Origin: Methanobacteriota archaeon
GTDB lineage: Archaea > Halobacteriota > Methanosarcinia > Methanosarcinales > Methanosarcinaceae
Direction: 5' to 3'
Length of the DNA stretch: 7,405 bases
Assembly: GCA_030837265.1 (NCBI GenBank)
Contig: JAUPKV010000252.1
Span: forward strand, 1-7,405
Positions within the stretch are counted from its first letter, which is position 1, and the number at the start of each line of letters is the position of its first letter. Shown here in pieces: positions 1 to 6,161 of this stretch. Below the pieces are notes generated by a model. The model worked only from the letters and a program-made list of their open reading frames with translations. It was not told where the DNA came from and ran no database searches. Both the position numbers and the translations under genes were made by a program.

Positions 1-219
1 AAAAAGATAGTCTCCCTTGCGAGCGACATGTCCGTTCCATTGTTCTCGGGCATAAAATTCAAAAACATCCCGGTTTTCAATCACCGGATATTCATCCATC
101 ATGCCATTCAATGGATAACCTTCAGGCTTCAGAATAAGAAGCTCAGAGCTCGATTTTCCAAATTCGGTATTACTTTCATGAGTCTTTTTCGCGTTCACTC
201 TTTGTGAGACAGGTCGCAC
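1..219 (-). CDS. Partial leftward gene of unknown function (5' part only)
   Basis: The minus-strand frame is open from position 306 to the left edge, and from about position 240 onward it reads like real protein: a charged segment (SIRVDNEVRPVSQRVN) followed by ELLILKPEGYPLNGMMDEYP and EFYAREQWNGHVARKGDYLF. I do not recognise the family. The ARKGDYLF end with preceding acidic and aromatic residues looks like a folded soluble domain; no signal peptide or membrane segment is visible. The start is uncertain. No ATG lies in frame before the MM pair in GMMDEYP, so I chose the GTG at 219-217, with a second GTG at 198-196 as alternative; neither has a Shine-Dalgarno sequence. A TATA-like element at about 270-278 on this strand supports transcription starting near 249, so the gene is probably intact at its 5' end. 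The rest lies outside the window. Confidence 0.55.
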   Translation of the reverse strand, partial: MRPVSQRVNAKKTHESNTEFGKSSSELLILKPEGYPLNGMMDEYPVIENRDVFEFYAREQWNGHVARKGDYLF

Positions 220-265
220 TTCGTTATCAACTCGGATGCTTTTGTATACTGCTATAGTAATCCGA

Positions 266-283
266 AGAGCTATAAAATTAACC
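266..283 (-). promoter_or_regulatory. Candidate archaeal promoter (TATA box) of the left-edge gene
   Basis: Read on the minus strand, GGTTAATTTTATAGCTC contains a TATA-like core (TTTTATAG, about 277-270) preceded by an A/T-rich GGTTAA stretch that could act as a BRE. Archaeal start sites usually fall about 25 bases past the TATA centre, here near 249, which is just before the region where the leftward frame starts to look coding. The match is moderate, and AT-rich DNA produces such matches by chance. Confidence 0.35.
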
Positions 284-574
284 CTAAGACTGAGCCATGT
301 TTTGACTTAGAGACATTCTTCGTGATTAGATTATAGGAATGTTTTTAAAATTCCCGAAGGAAAAGCATAGGTATTCCACTGATATCTATTATAATAAGAA
401 TCCTAATATATAAATATGATGATATTATTGTGTCCTACAAATTTATACATTTTATGGGCCTTACTGAGTGTAAAATATTTATATGAGTAAACAAATAGGT
501 GATTAGCTTTTAAAGTATACAGATTATAGATATCTGAATTATGAACATCCTAAAGTTGTGATGATGAACTTCAC

Positions 575-584
575 GATTCGAATC
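575..584. repeat. Perfect 10-bp palindrome GATTCGAATC
   Basis: The ten bases GATTCGAATC are their own reverse complement. They directly follow another short dyad, GTGA (559-562) with TCAC (571-574), and overlap a third, ATCTA/TAGAT at 582-593. The cluster could be an operator or part of a folded RNA, but a 10-bp palindrome in AT-rich DNA is also expected by chance, so this is only a descriptive entry. Confidence 0.3.
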
Positions 585-758
585 TATTTAGATATATACA
601 GAGGATTGATCAAAAGAGAAAGGTAATATATTAGAGAAAATAATATAAAACTAAATTATAAGCCAGAATAATTTTAGCGTAACGGTTAAAAATATTAAGA
701 AATATTTAAGAATAAACGACTTACAGATTTATTGTATTTAATTTTGTATTGTGTATTA

Positions 759-777
759 AGTCTGTGAAATACGGACT
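759..777 (+). other. Stem-loop in the likely leader of the small ORF at 821
   Basis: AGTCTGT (759-765) pairs with ACGGACT (771-777) through seven base pairs, one of them a T-G wobble, around a five-base loop GAAAT. It sits 43 bases upstream of the first ATG of the small gene. TATA-like AT-rich sequence lies upstream at about 700-710, so the hairpin would fall in the 5' leader if transcription starts near 735. Not followed by a T-run, so it does not look like a terminator. Confidence 0.35.
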
Positions 778-820
778 GATAAGTTAAGCACATTATGTAG
801 CAAATCAGGTAATTCAGAGC

Positions 821-1018
821 ATGATTTTTATGTTTACTATGGAGAATACAGAAGGTTTCGACCAGAAAACTCTTGACAAAATGAATGCTGAAGTCAAGAA
901 AACTATGAGCAAGCATGATCCTAAATCAAAAGACTTTAAAAAAATCTGCGAGCAGGTTGAAGACCAGGTCTTTGATAAATACTGTACAGAGATCTTCAGA
1001 CCATCTCTTAAACTTTAA
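821..1018 (+). CDS. Small charged hypothetical protein (65 aa, or 59 aa from an inner start)
   Basis: The frame encodes a short soluble protein rich in lysine and acidic residues, with alternating charged and hydrophobic positions that suggest amphipathic helices (for example KTLDKMNAEVKKTMSK and FKKICEQVEDQVFDKY). It has two cysteines (CEQ and YCT), spaced too widely to call a metal site, and no signal peptide or membrane segment. Three ATGs are in frame, at 821, 830 and 839. The 839 start (MENTEGFDQK) gives the more protein-like N terminus, since the residues before it (MIFMFT) look like translated leader. A weak GGTAA about ten bases before 821 is the only ribosome-binding candidate, so the longer start is listed. 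The composition differs clearly from the surrounding AT-rich DNA, and a T-rich terminator follows, which supports a real gene. I do not recognise the family and assign no function. Confidence 0.6.
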   Translation: MIFMFTMENTEGFDQKTLDKMNAEVKKTMSKHDPKSKDFKKICEQVEDQVFDKYCTEIFRPSLKL

Positions 1019-1021
1019 TAA

Positions 1022-1083
1022 TTACCGTGAATTATCTTTATGGTAAATACATCATTTTTTCTAATTTTTTCATTTTTTTATTT
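1022..1083 (+). terminator. T-rich transcription terminator after the small gene
   Basis: Three T-runs of six to seven bases follow each other at about 1055-1079, which is the usual form of an archaeal (oligo-T) terminator. Just after the stop codon there is a weak dyad, TTACC (1022-1026) with GGTAA (1042-1046), but the stem is too short and too far from the T-runs to be a bacterial-type intrinsic terminator. Confidence 0.6.
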
Positions 1084-1117
1084 ATCTCAGCTTTAATTTC
1101 GACCTGAATATTATTAA

Positions 1118-1133
1118 CAATCCTTTTATATAT
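1118..1133 (+). promoter_or_regulatory. TATA-box promoter of the exported-protein gene (leaderless geometry)
   Basis: AACAATCCTTTTATATAT contains a strong archaeal TATA core (TTTTATATAT, 1124-1133). Its centre is about 24 bases before the ATG at 1153. Since archaeal RNA polymerase starts about 25 bases from the TATA centre, the transcript should begin at or within a few bases of the start codon. No Shine-Dalgarno sequence is present upstream of this ATG, which agrees with a leaderless mRNA. Confidence 0.6.
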
Positions 1134-1152
1134 CTGCCTCTTATTCTTAAAT

Positions 1153-1680
1153 ATGGTACATTGCATTAAAAATCGAACTTTGAGTATTTTCCTACTCATT
1201 TTACTTTTATTAATTCCAATAGTAGATGCGTCAGATCCGGTTGTGAGAAGTGCCAGTCTGTATAAAGCACCTGACGGTTTAAATCCTAATAGTGATCTTT
1301 TTTCGAAACTGAGTATCCTAACTGATATTTATAACCAGAAATTTGATGAAATTCCCGTACTTTTTCAAAGGCTGGTGGGAAGTGAACAAATAGCCGTGAC
1401 AATAAAACTTGAAAACGGCGAAATGCTTTATGTGACCTTCCTTATGACAGGAGGGAAAGTATTGGATTTTTACAGGTATGATTCTGCTGATGACCCTTAC
1501 TCAAAGTTGGAACCTTCTATGAGGGTAGAAACCGATGAACAGACAGTAAGGAAGATACTTGACTCAAACAATCCTTTAAAGGAAGCTGTAAATTCCATGA
1601 ATGAAGGCTCTTTTAATGTAGTAACTGAAGGTTTTTTCCGGGGTGCAATGCTCTGGACAATAAAAGAAATTTATTCATAA
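1153..1680 (+). CDS. Exported protein of unknown function, possible SCP2-like domain
   Basis: 175 residues. Residues 1-27 form a typical signal peptide: basic n-region (MVHCIKNR), a hydrophobic core rich in Leu and Ile (about 10-24), and a VDA|S cleavage site after residue 26. No lipobox cysteine is present, so the mature protein is secreted or stays anchored by an uncleaved segment. The mature part has one domain. Residues about 78-165 show a pattern that recalls SCP2-like domains: a strand (QIAVTIKLENGE), a second strand with a glycine turn (LYVTFLMTGGKVLDFYR), a polar strand with TVRKILDSNNPLKEAVNSM as helix, then a glycine-containing strand and a C-terminal amphipathic helix ending in KEIYS. 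SCP2 folds bind lipids or hydrophobic ligands; whether this one does is only an inference from pattern. It is transcribed alone, toward the convergent glm cluster, and its start is fixed by the leaderless promoter. Confidence 0.8.
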   Translation: MVHCIKNRTLSIFLLILLLLIPIVDASDPVVRSASLYKAPDGLNPNSDLFSKLSILTDIYNQKFDEIPVLFQRLVGSEQIAVTIKLENGEMLYVTFLMTGGKVLDFYRYDSADDPYSKLEPSMRVETDEQTVRKILDSNNPLKEAVNSMNEGSFNVVTEGFFRGAMLWTIKEIYS

Positions 1681-1683
1681 ACT

Positions 1684-1702
1684 TATATAAAAAATTATTT
1701 TA
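1684..1702 (-). terminator. Candidate terminator of the leftward glm cluster, between convergent genes
   Basis: Only 34 bases separate the stop codons of the two convergent genes. On the minus strand this gap carries a run of six T (1694-1689), about 21 bases past the TAA of the nucleotidyltransferase. On the plus strand it offers only a run of four T (1698-1701). Oligo-T is the usual archaeal termination signal. No stable hairpin is visible. Confidence 0.4.
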
Positions 1703-1714
1703 AGGTTAAATAGT

Positions 1715-2908
1715 TTAGTGCAAGACAGTTTCGCCTGGACGAGTACAATTATCTTTTTCCATCATTACACCGATATTTATACTAGTATTGATGCCGGTAT
1801 GTACATCGTCTCCCATAATTACTCCGAGTTTTCTTCGTCCTGAATCAATAACCTTGCCTTTTACCTTAACTTTTATATTTTTTCCATCATGTCGCAAATT
1901 TGCAACTTTTGTGCCCGCTCCAAAATTACAACGTTTCCCGATTACGCTGTCACCTACATAACTCAGGTGCCCTACATGAGTGCCTTCCATCATGATTGTA
2001 TTCTTGATTTCCACGGCATTTCCAACTTTGGCCCGATTTCCGATCGCTGTGGAGGGACGAATATAACAGTTAGGTCCGATCTCACAGTTTTCTCCGATAA
2101 TGACAGGACCTTCAATATAAGCACCGTTTTTGATTATGGTGCCTTTTCCGATCGCAACTTCGCCTTTTATAGTCACATTGGGCTCAACTTCGCCTTCACA
2201 ACTGCCTTTAAGCTCTTTCAGGAGACCCTCATTTGCTTTCAAGAGGTCCCAGGGGTATCCGATATCAATCCATCTGCCCTCAAGAAGGCTATAACTTACT
2301 GGTGCTCCACTATCTATCAACATCTGGATAGAATCAGTAATCTCCAATTCATTCCTTATTGATGGTTGAGTTAAGTCGATGAATTTAAATATTGATTCCC
2401 TGAAGAGATATATCCCGGCGTTTGCCAGATTAGTCGGAGGGTTTTTGGGTTTTTCAATAATCCGGACAACTTTATTATTTTCAGTTTCAAGCACTCCGAA
2501 ATCGGAAGGATTTTCAACTTCTTTCACACAAATAAGAGCTTCTTCTGTCCTTGAGAGCAGTGCTTTTAAATCTTCCTGTCCGATAAGCATGTCCCCATTA
2601 AGTACAAGAAAAACCTCACCAACATGTCCTTTTGCATAACCTATTGCATTTGCAGTCCCTAACTGCTCTTTTTGAGGGACATAATCTATGCTTGTTCCCC
2701 ACTTGCTTCCGTCCCCAAAATATTCCCGAATTTGCTCTTCAAGATATCCCGTAACGAAGACAAAACCCTCAATGCCTGCATCTTTAGCTGTGTTTACGAT
2801 ATGCTCAAGGATGGGCTTGTTTGCAACCCGGAGCATCACTTTGGGACAGTCAGTAGTTAGAGGCTCCATCCTTGTGCCTTTGCCTGCCACAAGGATAACA
2901 GCTTTCAT
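1715..2908 (-). CDS. glmU: GlmU-like bifunctional sugar-1-phosphate nucleotidyltransferase/acetyltransferase (paralog 2)
   Basis: 397 residues, predicted to acetylate glucosamine-1-P with acetyl-CoA and join the product to UTP, giving UDP-GlcNAc and pyrophosphate in the cytosol. Residues 1-230 form the Rossmann-like nucleotidyltransferase: the nucleotide-binding loop LVAGKGTRMEPLT (6-18) with Lys23, EQLGTANAI (81-89), the metal-binding NGD (104-106), the EKP motif (152-154) and NAGIYLF (163-169). Residues about 240-397 form a left-handed beta-helix of hexapeptide repeats (IGKG, IGEN, IGPN, IGNR). The acetyltransferase site appears intact: GHLSYVGD (313-320) with the candidate catalytic His314, GAGT (330-333), NLRHDG (337-342), and SGRRKLG followed by MGDDVHTGIN. 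Bacterial GlmU carries comparable HLTYLGD and NYDG motifs; archaeal ST0452 is the known homolog of this layout. The ATG overlaps the glmM stop by one base (TAATG) and has a strong AGGAGG, so translation is probably coupled. Other sugars or nucleotides as substrates cannot be excluded. Confidence 0.88.
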   Translation of the reverse strand: MKAVILVAGKGTRMEPLTTDCPKVMLRVANKPILEHIVNTAKDAGIEGFVFVTGYLEEQIREYFGDGSKWGTSIDYVPQKEQLGTANAIGYAKGHVGEVFLVLNGDMLIGQEDLKALLSRTEEALICVKEVENPSDFGVLETENNKVVRIIEKPKNPPTNLANAGIYLFRESIFKFIDLTQPSIRNELEITDSIQMLIDSGAPVSYSLLEGRWIDIGYPWDLLKANEGLLKELKGSCEGEVEPNVTIKGEVAIGKGTIIKNGAYIEGPVIIGENCEIGPNCYIRPSTAIGNRAKVGNAVEIKNTIMMEGTHVGHLSYVGDSVIGKRCNFGAGTKVANLRHDGKNIKVKVKGKVIDSGRRKLGVIMGDDVHTGINTSINIGVMMEKDNCTRPGETVLH

Positions 2909-4209
2909 TAAAGTGCCTCCTTTACTATTTTTTCTGCCATATCAAAAAGCTCGTCAACATCATCACGAGCTTCAGCAGTAATCCTGACTTTTGCCTCTGT
3001 GCCTGAGGGGCGAACCAGTATCCAGCCGTTTGCCATTTCAACCCGGATGCCATCTATATCAAGGACTTTTCCCAGCGGCTCAAGCTTCACTTTTACTTTT
3101 TGCATTAGCTCTGCCTTCTTTTCGTTTGCACATGGCAGTGTCCCCCTCTTTGTGGCATAACTGGGAAGTTCTTCCCTGAGCTTGCTTAATTTCTTTTTGT
3201 TAACAATCTCTACAAGTCTTGCAGCTGCATAAATTCCATCCGGACAATAAGAAATCTTCGGGAAAATCCAGCTTCCTGAAGGCTCGCCCCCATAGATTGC
3301 CCCACATTGCTTAATACCTTCAGCAACATAGACATCGCCAACCCTTGTCCTTATGATTTCGGAACCTTTTAGGTAATCGTCGACCATCATCGAAGTATCT
3401 ACAGGCACAACCACAGTTCCTTTACTGTTTCCGCACTCGTATCGTCCGAAAATTGCAAGCAGGTCGTCTCCGGATACAAAATTGCCTTTTTCATCTACTG
3501 CCATCATTCTGTCGGCATCTCCATCATGTGCAATACCCAGATCAGCTCCGAAATCCACGACTGCTTTTTTTAGTAAAGAAAGGTTTTCGTCCGTTGGCTC
3601 CGGATTTCTTGCTGGGAAGTGCCCATCAGGTTGAGCATTAAGGGTAATTAACTCGCAGCCCAGTTCCTGAAGGAGATAGGGACTGATCGTCCCCCCTGCC
3701 CCGCATCCGCAGTCGAGTACTACTTTAAGCTTGGAATTTCCTACCAGTTTCTTGATTTTATCCATATGTTCTCTGATAGCATTTCCATCTTCTTCGAATT
3801 TCCCTATCAGGTTCCAGGGAACCCGGGAAAAGCTCTCCTCTTCAATAGCTCTTTCTATCTCATCCTGCTGTGCTGAATCAAAAGCCATACCGTCCGGGTT
3901 CCATAGTTTAATTCCTACGTATTCTGACGGGTTATGGGAGGCTGTAACCATTACTCCACATTCGTAATTTCTTGCTGCATATGCAAGGGTTGGAGTGGTA
4001 ACAAGACCTATTTCTGTAACAGCGCAGCCTGATGCGGTCAGTCCTGCAATCAAAGCATGTTCGATCATAGGAGCCGAAACTCGAGGGTCCCTTCCAATAA
4101 CTGCGGTTTTTTTCCGGCTGCCCAGTACTTGCCCGACTTTAAGTGCAAGTTCGGGTATGATTTCTATGTTTGCTATGCCTCTAATTCCTGAAGATCCGAA
4201 GAGTTTCAT
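2908..4209 (-). CDS. glmM: Phosphoglucosamine mutase (GlmM-type phosphohexomutase)
   Basis: 433 residues, slightly shorter than bacterial GlmM (about 445). Predicted to convert glucosamine-6-P to glucosamine-1-P in the cytosol through a phosphoserine enzyme. All four hallmarks of the alpha-D-phosphohexomutase family are visible in order: the catalytic loop TASHNP with Ser91 (89-94), the Mg2+ loop DGDADR (229-234), the sugar-specificity loop GGEPSG (307-312), and the phosphate-binding loop [11 protein letters not shown] (400-410) in the C-terminal domain. The N terminus [11 protein letters not shown] is typical. Family members also include phosphomannomutases and phosphoglucomutases, and sequence motifs do not separate these in archaea. 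The position directly between glmS and a GlmU-like gene makes GlmM activity the best call. AGGAG lies eight bases before the ATG. There is a 79-base gap to glmS with no obvious terminator, so co-transcription is likely, perhaps with an added internal promoter. Confidence 0.9.
   Translation of the reverse strand: MKLFGSSGIRGIANIEIIPELALKVGQVLGSRKKTAVIGRDPRVSAPMIEHALIAGLTASGCAVTEIGLVTTPTLAYAARNYECGVMVTASHNPSEYVGIKLWNPDGMAFDSAQQDEIERAIEEESFSRVPWNLIGKFEEDGNAIREHMDKIKKLVGNSKLKVVLDCGCGAGGTISPYLLQELGCELITLNAQPDGHFPARNPEPTDENLSLLKKAVVDFGADLGIAHDGDADRMMAVDEKGNFVSGDDLLAIFGRYECGNSKGTVVVPVDTSMMVDDYLKGSEIIRTRVGDVYVAEGIKQCGAIYGGEPSGSWIFPKISYCPDGIYAAARLVEIVNKKKLSKLREELPSYATKRGTLPCANEKKAELMQKVKVKLEPLGKVLDIDGIRVEMANGWILVRPSGTEAKVRITAEARDDVDELFDMAEKIVKEAL
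2916..2923 (-). promoter_or_regulatory. Strong Shine-Dalgarno sequence inside the glmM end
   Basis: AAAGGAGG on the minus strand lies within the last codons of glmM, seven bases before the ATG of the downstream nucleotidyltransferase. It fixes that start and, with the TAATG junction, supports coupled translation of the two enzymes. Confidence 0.75.
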
Positions 4210-4288
4210 ATTCCTACTCCTGGGGTTCCTGAATAAATTTATTAAATATTCACTTTTCCGTGCTTTATTCTAAAGCTATGACTTTTCG
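4210..4288 (-). promoter_or_regulatory. glmS-glmM gap with possible internal promoter and palindrome
   Basis: This is the longest gap inside the cluster. On the minus strand it reads CGGAAAAGTGAATATTTAAT (4260-4241), which resembles a BRE plus TATA core; a start near 4219 would leave about ten bases before glmM. The core adjoins a perfect 12-bp palindrome AATAAATTTATT (4232-4243). AGGAG at 4217-4221 is the ribosome-binding site of glmM, although it would sit at the very end of such a short leader. No oligo-T run follows glmS. The AT-rich setting makes the promoter call weak. Confidence 0.3.
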
Positions 4289-6142
4289 TTATTCTACTGT
4301 AACACTTTTTGCAAGGTTGCGAGGTTTGTCGATAGAGCAACCCCTGGCAAGGGCAGTATAGTATGCAATTAACTGAAGGACAACTACACTAAGCATCGGG
4401 GACAACAGTTCGTCACTCCGGGGAACTGTGAGAACTATGTCCGCATACTTCCCGATTTCCGTATCAGTATTATCGGCAATTGCAATGACTGTTGCGTCTC
4501 TTGCTTTTACTTCTTTAATATTGCTCAGCACTTTGTCGTAAGTCGGCCCTCTAGTTGCAATTGTGACTACGGGAGTTCCTTTCTCAAGCAGGGCTATTGG
4601 CCCGTGCTTAAGCTCACCGGCGGCGAAACCTTCTGCATGCAAGTATGAAATTTCTTTTAGTTTGAGAGCTCCTTCAAGGGCTATAGGATAGTTTAAATGC
4701 CTGCCGAGGAAGAAGTAACTTTTTGAATCTGAAAACTGCTCGGCACACTCTCTTATCGCTTCTTTCTGGTTTAAAATCTGCTGAATCTGACCCGGCACTT
4801 TCCGTATTGCAGTAATGAATCTTTTAACGTAATCAGGGCTTAATTTACCTCTTGCAAGGGCAAACTTTACTGCAAGCAAATAAAGTAGCGTAATCTGAGT
4901 GCTGAAGGTTTTTGTAGCTGCAACCCCAATTTCCGGGCCTGCTCTTGTATAAAGTACACATGTAGCTTCTCTTGTAATCGTACTTCCCACGACGTTTGTG
5001 ATTGCAAGAGTATGACAGTTGTATGACATGATCTCCCTAACGGCTGCAAGTGTATCCGCAGTTTCTCCTGACTGGGTTATTGCAATAGCCATGGTTCCGT
5101 CATTCATAACCGGGTTGCGATATCTGTATTCCGAGCAAATGTCAATATCACAGTGAATTCCTGCTAACTGCTCGAAAAGATATCTACCCAGCAGCCCTGC
5201 ATGCCAGGAGGTCCCACATGCCAGAATTTGAACTCTTGTGAGCTTCCGAATCTCGTCGTCGCTCATATTAAGTTCTGTGAGAGATATTGTGCCTTCAAGC
5301 TCCGAGACTTTGCCTGCAAGTGTATTATGAATAGCAGTTACCTGCTCATGAATTTCTTTAAGCATGAAATGTTCGTAACCAGCTTTCTCGGCAGCTTCAA
5401 AGTCCCATTCTATTTTCTCTATCTTCTTTTCACGGACTTTTCCATCTCTATCAAAGATCTCCACACCTGCAGGAGTCAGGACAGCTGTTTCAAAGTCATT
5501 TACAAAAATGACATCTCTAGTATAATTTAAAAAAGCAGTTACATCCGATGCCGCAAAATTTTCCCCTTTGCCAAGTCCTATGACAAGCGGACTGTCTTTA
5601 CGGGCAAGTACCAGTTTTCCCGGCTCGTCGGCGCAGAGGATGGCCACTGCGTAAGAGCCTTCAATATCTTTCAATGCATTCCTGAGCCCTGTAAGGATAT
5701 CATACTTTGCAATATTTCCATCAAATTTCCCGTATATGTGTTTGTGCAGGAGATGTGCAATTACTTCGGTGTCGGTTTCCGATTTGAATTCATATCCTTC
5801 TGAAGTCAGTCTCTCCTTTAATGACATGTAATTCTCAATAATCCCATTATGTACTACTGAGATTTTACATGGATTTCCGGAATTATGGGGATGGGCATTA
5901 ACCGTACTTGGTCTTCCATGAGTTGCCCAGCGAGTGTGTCCTATTCCTATATGACCGCTTATTTCTTTCGGAATTATAGCTTCAAGGTTTACAATTTTAC
6001 CAACTGATTTGAAAGTATCTATTCCGCTGCCCAGAACAGAAATACCAGCGGAATCATATCCACGGTACTCGAGTTTTTTGAGGGATTCAATAATAACAGA
6101 TTCAGCAGATCTTTCTCCTGCATATCCTACTATTCCACACAT
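4289..6142 (-). CDS. glmS: Glutamine--fructose-6-phosphate aminotransferase (isomerizing), GlmS
   Basis: 617 residues, matching the usual length of about 610. It uses glutamine to convert fructose-6-P to glucosamine-6-P, the first committed step to UDP-GlcNAc, in the cytosol. Residues 1 to about 240 are the class II glutamine amidotransferase domain: Cys2 becomes the N-terminal nucleophile after removal of Met1 (MCGIVGY), with EYRGYDSAG (25-33), HTRWATHG (69-76), HNG (98-100) and SETDTE (121-126). Two SIS sugar-isomerase domains follow: CGTSWHAG (309-316), ITQSGETADT (355-364) and AATKTFSTQ (408-416) in the first, and GRHLNYPIALEGALKLKE (480-497) with AGELKHGP (508-515) in the second, including the Lys512-His513 pair of the isomerase site. 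The C terminus ends LAKSVTVE, the conserved tail that lines the active site. All key residues are present. The gene starts 19 bases after the stop of paralog 1, with AAAAGGGGT six bases before its ATG, so it is in the same operon. Confidence 0.96.
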   Translation of the reverse strand: MCGIVGYAGERSAESVIIESLKKLEYRGYDSAGISVLGSGIDTFKSVGKIVNLEAIIPKEISGHIGIGHTRWATHGRPSTVNAHPHNSGNPCKISVVHNGIIENYMSLKERLTSEGYEFKSETDTEVIAHLLHKHIYGKFDGNIAKYDILTGLRNALKDIEGSYAVAILCADEPGKLVLARKDSPLVIGLGKGENFAASDVTAFLNYTRDVIFVNDFETAVLTPAGVEIFDRDGKVREKKIEKIEWDFEAAEKAGYEHFMLKEIHEQVTAIHNTLAGKVSELEGTISLTELNMSDDEIRKLTRVQILACGTSWHAGLLGRYLFEQLAGIHCDIDICSEYRYRNPVMNDGTMAIAITQSGETADTLAAVREIMSYNCHTLAITNVVGSTITREATCVLYTRAGPEIGVAATKTFSTQITLLYLLAVKFALARGKLSPDYVKRFITAIRKVPGQIQQILNQKEAIRECAEQFSDSKSYFFLGRHLNYPIALEGALKLKEISYLHAEGFAAGELKHGPIALLEKGTPVVTIATRGPTYDKVLSNIKEVKARDATVIAIADNTDTEIGKYADIVLTVPRSDELLSPMLSVVVLQLIAYYTALARGCSIDKPRNLAKSVTVE

Positions 6143-6148
6143 TTTTTT

Positions 6149-6157
6149 ACCCCTTTT
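6149..6157 (-). promoter_or_regulatory. Ribosome-binding site of glmS
   Basis: AAAAGGGGT on the minus strand ends six bases before the glmS ATG, within the short spacer after paralog 1. It is a partial Shine-Dalgarno match and supports the start that exposes Cys2 as nucleophile. Confidence 0.5.
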
Positions 6158-6161
6158 AAGA

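Larger units (their letters stand above)
310..820. other. AT-rich intergenic region with no credible protein gene
   Basis: About 500 bases separate the divergent left-edge gene and the small rightward gene. All frames are broken by frequent stops, and the open frames present are short and low-complexity. It holds several small dyad elements: GGAAT/ATTCC arms at 336-354, CAGAT/ATCTG arms at 520-536, a perfect palindrome GATTCGAATC at 575-584, ATCTA/TAGAT arms at 582-593, repeated AATATT at 691-706, and a 7-bp hairpin at 759-777. It must contain the promoters for both flanking genes. No tRNA or recognisable structured RNA was seen. A small RNA gene cannot be excluded by reading alone. Confidence 0.6.

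Noticed and set aside
691..757. Repeated AATATT and TGTATT words suggesting a tandem repeat or CRISPR-like array
   Set aside because: The units are only six bases long, irregularly spaced, and expected in such AT-rich DNA; there are no spacers of even length.
695..916. A 73-codon minus-strand open frame overlapping the small rightward gene
   Set aside because: It has a low-complexity, AT-driven composition, overlaps a better coding candidate on the other strand, and lacks a ribosome site.
1889..2362. A 157-codon plus-strand open frame opposite the paralog 2 gene
   Set aside because: It is antisense to a strongly conserved coding region with clear motifs. The translation has no recognisable domain, and the frame is open because of the codon composition of the true gene.
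5201..5530. A 109-codon plus-strand open frame inside glmS
   Set aside because: It lies entirely antisense to the conserved GlmS coding sequence and shows no domain or initiation signal.
6143..6161. A glmS ribozyme upstream of glmS
   Set aside because: Only 19 bases separate glmS from the preceding gene, which is far too short for the ribozyme; it is also known from bacteria, mostly Gram-positives.
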